Made by a program: the position numbers and the translations under genes
Assembly: GCA_023386645.1 (NCBI GenBank)
Contig: JAEWJI010000019.1
Span: 1-64,000, forward strand
Length of the DNA stretch: 64,000 nucleotides
Direction of reading: 5' to 3'
Origin: Pseudomonadota bacterium
GTDB lineage: Bacteria > Pseudomonadota > Alphaproteobacteria > Caulobacterales > Caulobacteraceae
Shown here: one piece after another, positions 63,189 to 64,000 of the stretch
Layout of the letters: each line of letters begins with the position of its first letter
How positions within the stretch are numbered: position 1 is the stretch's first letter
Notes under the pieces: model-generated
Seen by the model: the letters and a program-made list of their open reading frames with translations, nothing else
Told to the model about the DNA's origin: nothing
Databases searched by the model: none

Positions 63189-64000
63189 GCCGCAGTAGCT
63201 TCACCGAACTGTGGCGAGGTTTCAACATCGGAGTTGCCGAAATGCGGCAGGTCCCACAGGTCGGCGAGCGCGCGCTCGACATCGGCGGGATCGTCCAGCC
63301 GGCAGAGCCGCGCCTTCTCGGCCCTGCGGACGGCGGGATCGGCGGGCCAGGGCGCCTGTTCGACATACCAGCCCAGGTGCTTGCGGAACATCTTCAGGCC
63401 GAGAGGCAGGCCGTAGAAGTCGCCCGAGGCGCGCAGGTGGTCGATGACGATCCGCAGGCGTTCGCGGGCGTCCGGCTCCCGCAGTTCGCGCCCGTGGGCC
63501 AGAGCCTGTTCGAGATGGGCGGCCAGCCACGGTCGCCCATACACCCCACGACCCAGCATGACGGCCTGGGCGCCGGACTGTTCCAGCGCGCGACGGGCGT
63601 CTTCGGCGTTCACGATGTCGCCGTTGACGATCACCGGGATGGAGACGGCCTCGGTCACCTCCCCCACCGCCGCCCAGTCCGCCTGGCCCGTATAGAACTG
63701 GCAGCGTGTGCGACCGTGGACGGTGACGGCCCTGACCCCGAGGTCTTGCGCCCGACGGGCCAGCTGAGGCGCGTTGCGGCTGGCGTCGTCCCAGCCGAGC
63801 CGCATCTTGACGGTGACCGGGCGCGAGGTGGCGGCCACGACCGCCTCCATGACCCGACCCGCGAGCTCGGGCGTCCGCATGAGCGCGGAGCCCGATGCGA
63901 CGCCCGTCACCTCCTTGGCGGGACAGCCGAAGTTCAGGTCGACGATGTCGGCGCCGGCCGCCTCGGCCATGCGGGCGCCCTCGGCCATCGCGGCCGGATC
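63185..64000 (-). CDS. dusB: tRNA-dihydrouridine synthase DusB, 5' end outside window
   Basis: FMN enzyme that reduces uridines in tRNA D-loops; formerly NifR3. The visible 271 residues include GADIVDLNFGCPAKEVTG with the catalytic Cys, VTVKMRLGWDD, VHGRTRCQFYTGQADW, VNGDIVNAEDAR and MLGRGVYGRPWL. The frame runs off the window end at 64000, so roughly the first 60-70 residues are missing. It overlaps ntrY by 4 bp (ATGA), which implies co-translation. Confidence 0.95.
   Translation of the reverse strand, partial: DPAAMAEGARMAEAAGADIVDLNFGCPAKEVTGVASGSALMRTPELAGRVMEAVVAATSRPVTVKMRLGWDDASRNAPQLARRAQDLGVRAVTVHGRTRCQFYTGQADWAAVGEVTEAVSIPVIVNGDIVNAEDARRALEQSGAQAVMLGRGVYGRPWLAAHLEQALAHGRELREPDARERLRIVIDHLRASGDFYGLPLGLKMFRKHLGWYVEQAPWPADPAVRRAEKARLCRLDDPADVERALADLWDLPHFGNSDVETSPQFGEATAA

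Overview
The window is high-GC and gene-dense and reads as a chromosomal segment of an alphaproteobacterium. The Caulobacterales are the best fit, most likely Brevundimonas or a close relative. This is a judgement from gene order and recognised proteins: the ntrY-ntrX-hfq-hflX block, the rlpA-tmk-holB-tatD block, a PdhA-PdhB(lipoyl)-PdhC operon, and an M15/extensin gene next to a 'vgr-related' HELVH protein. No database search was run.

Region 1 (1-22.6 kb) is a surface-polysaccharide locus starting just after the 3' end of glmS. The plus-strand run encodes a membrane-bound nucleotide-sugar 4,6-dehydratase, a TviB-type UDP-sugar 6-dehydrogenase, a CapE-CapF-CapG set for UDP-N-acetyl-L-fucosamine, two hexapeptide acyltransferases, a Wzx flippase, a Wzy-like polymerase, three glycosyltransferases, a UDP-glucuronate-4-epimerase-like protein and a GNAT acetyltransferase. 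It converges on a minus-strand set: WbuB-like glycosyltransferase, PglE-like aminotransferase and PglC-like phosphoglycosyl transferase. Together these could build, flip and polymerise a Wzx/Wzy-dependent polymer. The tail of the locus (about 18.4-22.8 kb) is richer in A+T and holds a metallophosphoesterase and a DegT-family protein that has lost its PLP lysine.

Region 2 (22.8-31.3 kb) is a phage- or element-derived island without capsid genes. The minus strand carries an unknown protein, a ParB-like/DNA methylase fusion, a DUF5681 protein, a terminase large subunit and a tyrosine-phosphatase/ADP-ribosylglycohydrolase fusion. The plus strand carries a possible 54-aa gene, DUF3489, DUF2924 and a large serine recombinase. 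A tRNA-Ser(UGA) follows.

Region 3 (31.3-64 kb) is housekeeping DNA: rlpA, tmk, holB, tatD and an MBL-fold hydrolase; the pyruvate dehydrogenase genes with a DUF3667 gene between lpdA and pdhC; ftsB, eno, a lipoprotein, rpmF; an L-2-hydroxyglutarate-oxidase-like flavoprotein, a COQ10-like START protein and lipA; an acyl-ACP-synthetase-like enzyme, DoxX, an extradiol dioxygenase, wrbA; two cell-surface hydrolase-type genes, an MFS symporter, mazG and DUF1643; then on the minus strand hflX, hfq, a D-amino-acid-transaminase-like gene, ntrX, ntrY and a dusB cut by the window end. Two inverted-repeat-rich extragenic elements lie on either side of hflX. dusB overlaps ntrY by 4 bp, so ntrBC, which often lie between them in alphaproteobacteria, are not there.
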